Part shown: piece by piece, positions 61,501 through 64,000 of the stretch
Position numbering within the stretch: the first letter of the stretch is position 1
Layout of the letters: each line of letters begins with the position of its first letter
NCBI RefSeq assembly: GCF_002192415.1
Contig: NZ_CP021780.1
Coordinates: forward strand, 4,774,001-4,838,000
Direction: 5' to 3'
Length of the DNA: 64,000 nucleotides
Source: Paenibacillus donghaensis
GTDB lineage: Bacteria; Bacillota; Bacilli; Paenibacillales; Paenibacillaceae
Notes under the pieces: model-generated
The model's database searches: none
Told to the model about the DNA's origin: nothing
Seen by the model: the letters and a program-made list of their open reading frames with translations, nothing else
Translations under genes and position numbers: made by a program

Positions 61501-61905
61501 CCTGACCGCTACAGCTATCAGGAGAATTTCGACCAGCTGCGAACCGGCAGCGTCCAAGTGAAAGGCGGCTGGCGCTTGTATTCCAGCGGCCCCGGCATTT
61601 ACCTCAATCAGCTGATCTCAAGCATCCTGGGAATCCGTTTCGCTGCCGATGCGCTTGTCATTGATCCGGTGCTTCCGGCCAGCCTCGATGGGCTGCGCTT
61701 CACGTATCAATGTTTCGACCGTACGCTAACCTTTGTATATCACATCAGCTCAGGCCCATCCCGCACACCGGAGCTGCGTGCCGGAGGCGTTGCCGTTACC
61801 GGCCATGTCCTCTCCAATCCGTATCGCCCGGGAGCCTTAAGTATTGCCAAAAGCACCTTGCTTGCGCTCACGGACACGGAACTGCACATTTATTTATCCC
61901 AATAA
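58555..61905 (+). CDS. GH94-type phosphorylase, probable 1,2-beta-oligoglucan phosphorylase
   Basis: A 1116-residue cytoplasmic enzyme. The N-terminal beta-sandwich part is followed by a large (alpha/alpha)6 barrel. The catalytic region GGDWDDTLQP (Asp763-Asp766) holds the presumed acid, and further GH94-like segments are VWWYTHNAMTHFIVPHGLEQ, PMTRSIIAELVD, GDFPDRYSYQENF and GGWRLYSSGPGIYLNQLISS. Length and gene neighbours (GH3, LacI, LplABC-type importer) match the Listeria 1,2-beta-oligoglucan phosphorylase (about 1107 residues). It would release glucose-1-phosphate from sophorooligosaccharides. ATG 58555 with AGAGAGGG is preferred over an ATG at 58477 that lies inside the operator. Cellodextrin- or laminaribiose-type specificity is not excluded. 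Confidence 0.8.
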   Translation: MIFTQQTNIITLIRDDFRYHFLPTGDIFEFTHAPFLINQFQGNPMDGSANNIYLRVHTAQGIDSYPLLGIRSGSKLSYNHERLIFDGSIETINYRVTFAPAADGIWFWHIQLSGNGETVDVIYGQDIGVAEQGGVLSNELYMSQYLDHSIWEGAHGYAVCSRQNQPQGTAFPYLQQGVLGTRAVGYSTDGMQFFGLSYKATHIPQVLHSGLPCQNYQYELSYTGLQTEQIQLTGPVQFAFYGLFRPTHPAAVTSLEFQSELQAAYAAIDWNRSDTVQDGEAPKLSGEIGQPYVSPQWSQAEIDAAYPERKLEEYQDGELLSFFTLDHVHVVLQPKELLVERPHGHIITTLLDNKQVNTNLITSTNYMYGIFNGQTVVGNTSFHKLLSTPRGLLNILKNTGQRIYIRQEGVYQILTLPAAYEMGVNCAKWHYKLNDDTLTVTSFAAANQPDIVLQVQSKLGRSYDCLVTSQLVVGEHEFQRPVRVSADNGILQISPDEDAWRNNPYPGLHYDIQLPDTAYTFGDDRMFYTDGLPRNGTLLTISIAQSSGFQLVMQGRLGHTESLPLLSPYTLETEAAQYRAFFEAFTSRFQLQIEGAEQVRIDTMNETVWWYTHNAMTHFIVPHGLEQPGGAAWGTRDVCQGPMEYFLMTQHYELARNVLLEIYAHQLWESREWPQWFMFDQHPVQSHEWHGDVVLWPLKCIGDYIMATGDHSILHEEVAYRHQADALPSRQAESVLEHVRAAVETICKRFLPGTALINYAGGDWDDTLQPADEAMKTKLVSAWTVALAFQVIRNLSQVTAVDPEFSARLAGMAEEMKASFETLLIKDDVIAGFAYFQDAETIEYMLHPQDNHTGIHYRLLPMTRSIIAELVDPGQAAANLRLIDEHLSCPDGVRLMDRPARYEGGVSTIFRRAEQAASVGREISLQYVHAHIRYLEAAAKLGEADRAWEGLFQINPINIRDSVPNAQLRQSNMYFSSSDGDFPDRYSYQENFDQLRTGSVQVKGGWRLYSSGPGIYLNQLISSILGIRFAADALVIDPVLPASLDGLRFTYQCFDRTLTFVYHISSGPSRTPELRAGGVAVTGHVLSNPYRPGALSIAKSTLLALTDTELHIYLSQ

Positions 61906-61937
61906 CTTTCAGTGTGCTCAGGAAGAAGGAGTTAACC

Positions 61938-64000
61938 ATGACTAAACCGTTTATCCAAGATCTTGTGAAGGATATGACACTGGACGAGAAACTGGCCCAA
62001 TTGACCCAGCTTGGTCCTTACTACTGGGGTCTGGACGATACCGTGGATTTAACGGGTCCGTTCAAGGAGCTTAACCTTAAACCACAAGTAATGAAGAATA
62101 TTGGAAGCGTCCTGAATGGCATTGGAGCACGGAATGTGATCGGGCTGCAGACCCGGCATTTGCAGACGAGCCGCCAGAAGATCCCCCTGCTCTTCATGGC
62201 CGATGTCATTCACGGCTACCGGACCATCTTGCCGATTCCGCTGGCGATGGGCTGCAGCTTCGACCTGGAGGCCTGTGAAAGATTTGCCGAGATTGCAGCC
62301 AAGGAGAGTGCGGCTGCCGGTATTCATGTCACTTTCTCACCCATGACCGATCTCGTACGCGATCCGCGCTGGGGGCGCGTCATGGAAACCTCCGGCGAGG
62401 ACCCTTATCTGAATGCCCGGGTTACCGAGAGCATGGTCTGCGGCTATCAGGGCAAAGACCTGAAGGAAAAAGGACGCATCGCCGCCTGTGTGAAGCATTT
62501 CGCCGCTTATGGCGCGCCTGAAGGCGGCCGCGAATATAATACGGTCGATATGTCCTCCGGTGTCTTGCGTGACTTTTATCTGCCTGCCTATAAAGCAGCC
62601 GTAGATGCCGGGGTATCCATGGTGATGGTCGCCTTCAATACGATAGACCGTATACCGGCAAGCGGTAATGAACAGCTTCTCCGCGGTATTCTGCGGGAGG
62701 AATGGGGCTTTAGCGGCGTTACCATCGCCGACTTCAATTCTGTCAATGAGCTGATCCCCCATGGCAATGCTCAAGATGGACGTGAAGCAGCGGAGAAAAG
62801 TCTGGCTGCCGGGCTTGATATCGAGATGATGTCTACTCACTATCTCAATCATGGTGCAGATCTGGTGGAGCAAGGCAAGCTCGATGTCGCTTTGATCGAC
62901 GAAGCTGTGGTCCGGGTGCTGGAGCTGAAGGATGCGCTGGGTCTGTTCGACAATCCGTTTAAGGATGCTGATCCACTGGTGGATGAGGCTGCTGAACCCA
63001 ACACGGTGCATCTGCAGGCTGCGCGGGAGCTGGGCGCCGGCTCGGTTGTGCTGCTGAAGAATGACCATGAGACTCTGCCGCTTAAACGGGGCATGAAGAT
63101 TGGCCTGGCTGGTCCCTTCGCCACCTCCGTTCATGTGCTGGGCGGCTGGGCCGGGACGGAGAAGGATCCGGCGGTATCGCTCCACACAGGTATTTCTAAC
63201 AAAACCTCTGAGGGCGATATTCTCACGGCCATGACGAATGAGCTGGGGAGCATGCTGGAGGGTATCTTTGATGTGGAGGATGAAGTAGAAGAAGCGTATC
63301 ACCGCTTGAAGGACTGCGATGTCATTCTCGCTGCTGTCGGCGAGAATCAGCAGGATACCGGGGAAGGCGGCAGCAAGACCAGCCTGCGCCTGTCGGCCAA
63401 TCAGGAGAAGCTGATCTGGCGCCTGAAAGATACCGGCAAAAAAATCGTCACCATTGTATTCAGCGGCCGGCCGCTGGAGCTGAAGCCTATCCTTGCGGCC
63501 AGTGACGCGCTGCTGCAAGCCTGGTTTCTGGGTTCAGAGTCAGGGAATTCGCTAGCCGATGTTCTATTCGGAGACTATAATCCGTCCGGACGTTTGTCCA
63601 TGAGCTTTCCCTATACGGTGGGGCAAATTCCTGTGTATTACAACGCTTATCAAACAGGACGCCCTTATGATCCCAACTACCCGCAAGTCCGTTATGTAAC
63701 CCGATATCTGGACTGTCCCAATGACCCGCTATTCTGCTTCGGCTATGGTTTGAGCTATTCCCATTTTGCTTACAACAGCTTTGCGGTTGAAGCGGCTGAG
63801 GCGTCCGATCAGATTATCGCCTCCATTGAGGTGGAGAATACTTCAGACATCGCCGGCAAAGAAACCGTTCAACTCTATATCCATGATGTCAGTGCAAGTG
63901 TCGTACGTCCGGTCAAAGAGCTGAAGGGCTTCCGCCAGCTGTCCTTGGCAGCGCATGAGAAACAGGTGGTCTCCTTCGAGATCACCAAGGACATGCTGAT
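61938..64000 (+). CDS. Glycoside hydrolase family 3 beta-glucosidase, 3' end outside the window
   Basis: The visible 687 codons begin ATG with AGAAGGAG upstream and lie 32 bp after the phosphorylase stop. The (beta/alpha)8 domain shows IPLLFMADVIHGYRTILPIP, FSPMTDLVRDPRWGRVMETS, GEDPYLNARV, VKHFAAYGAPEGGRE and the nucleophile region GVTIADFNSV with Asp265. The second domain follows (GSVVLLKNDHETLPL; ENQQDTGEGGSKTSLRL), then the start of a fibronectin III-like domain (DPNDPLFCFGYGLSYS-like). There is no signal peptide. It would hydrolyse the short beta-glucosides left by the phosphorylase, as in the Listeria locus. Confidence 0.9.
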   Translation, partial: MTKPFIQDLVKDMTLDEKLAQLTQLGPYYWGLDDTVDLTGPFKELNLKPQVMKNIGSVLNGIGARNVIGLQTRHLQTSRQKIPLLFMADVIHGYRTILPIPLAMGCSFDLEACERFAEIAAKESAAAGIHVTFSPMTDLVRDPRWGRVMETSGEDPYLNARVTESMVCGYQGKDLKEKGRIAACVKHFAAYGAPEGGREYNTVDMSSGVLRDFYLPAYKAAVDAGVSMVMVAFNTIDRIPASGNEQLLRGILREEWGFSGVTIADFNSVNELIPHGNAQDGREAAEKSLAAGLDIEMMSTHYLNHGADLVEQGKLDVALIDEAVVRVLELKDALGLFDNPFKDADPLVDEAAEPNTVHLQAARELGAGSVVLLKNDHETLPLKRGMKIGLAGPFATSVHVLGGWAGTEKDPAVSLHTGISNKTSEGDILTAMTNELGSMLEGIFDVEDEVEEAYHRLKDCDVILAAVGENQQDTGEGGSKTSLRLSANQEKLIWRLKDTGKKIVTIVFSGRPLELKPILAASDALLQAWFLGSESGNSLADVLFGDYNPSGRLSMSFPYTVGQIPVYYNAYQTGRPYDPNYPQVRYVTRYLDCPNDPLFCFGYGLSYSHFAYNSFAVEAAEASDQIIASIEVENTSDIAGKETVQLYIHDVSASVVRPVKELKGFRQLSLAAHEKQVVSFEITKDML

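Noticed and set aside
62337..63518. 393-codon minus-strand frame opposite the GH3 gene
   Set aside because: The GH3 catalytic motifs lie on the plus strand; the long antisense frame arises from codon bias.

Overview
The window looks like chromosomal DNA from a Gram-positive, carbohydrate-scavenging Firmicute, most likely Paenibacillus or a close relative. The grounds are strong AGGAGG-type ribosome binding sites, frequent TTG/GTG starts, lipobox lipoproteins, CcpA (cre) sites, and four LplA/LplB/LplC-type sugar ABC systems without their own ATPase. Three of these sit beside a membrane-anchored sensor that ends in an AraC-type DNA-binding domain or beside a hybrid histidine kinase. No rRNA, tRNA, CRISPR array, transposase or prophage gene was seen.

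Layout. 1-2792: cystine/amino-acid ABC importer (two permeases, one binding lipoprotein) with a LysR regulator. 3121-7115: GNAT acetyltransferase, histidine kinase, response regulator and a bacitracin/lantibiotic-type ABC exporter. 7405-8082: secreted PL3 pectate lyase. 8635-14848: sugar ABC system, its sensor-regulator and a truncated GH2 glycosidase. 14966-17643: NIF3-like protein, polyol-type dehydrogenase and an FMN-dependent reductase under a palindromic operator. 17803-20979: siderophore uptake with a fused double permease and two Fur boxes. 21209-26894: cytoplasmic pectin-fragment cluster (GH105, esterase, CE8 pectinesterase, AraC regulator, GH43). 27095-36398: a second sugar ABC system between an AraC-type sensor and a 1051-aa hybrid kinase. 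36451-38752: multidrug MFS pump with divergent TetR. 38857-44904: third sugar ABC system and its sensor-regulator. 45156-46352: XRE regulator, a DUF6809-like fragment and a HIT protein. 46966-51420: lactaldehyde dehydrogenase (aldA) divergent from lactate utilisation genes lutABC. 51853-64000: DUF1349 protein, TIM-barrel isomerase, LacI, a fourth ABC system, and a divergent GH94-type oligoglucan phosphorylase plus GH3 glucosidase.

How the genes work together. The last cluster has the gene content of a beta-1,2-glucooligosaccharide (sophorooligosaccharide) locus: import, phosphorolysis and hydrolysis, with two identical inverted LacI operators between the divergent operons. The pectin genes would deal with oligomers released by the secreted PL3 lyase. 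AldA makes L-lactate from lactaldehyde (rhamnose/fucose catabolism) and LutABC oxidises lactate to pyruvate; a consensus cre site lies between them.

Most unusual signal. Three intergenic regions (8293-8479, 46497-46686, 51567-51752) each hold four imperfect palindromes with a TGC-N6-GCA core, placed at centre-to-centre spacings of 50, 61 and 50-51 bp. The spacing is kept while spacer sequence, and in one array the palindrome arms, have diverged. A second dispersed family of hairpins (AGAAACGG...CCGTTTCT, often followed by GAAGCATATAAATTCTTAT-like sequence) occurs about six times, usually touching the 3' ends of genes.
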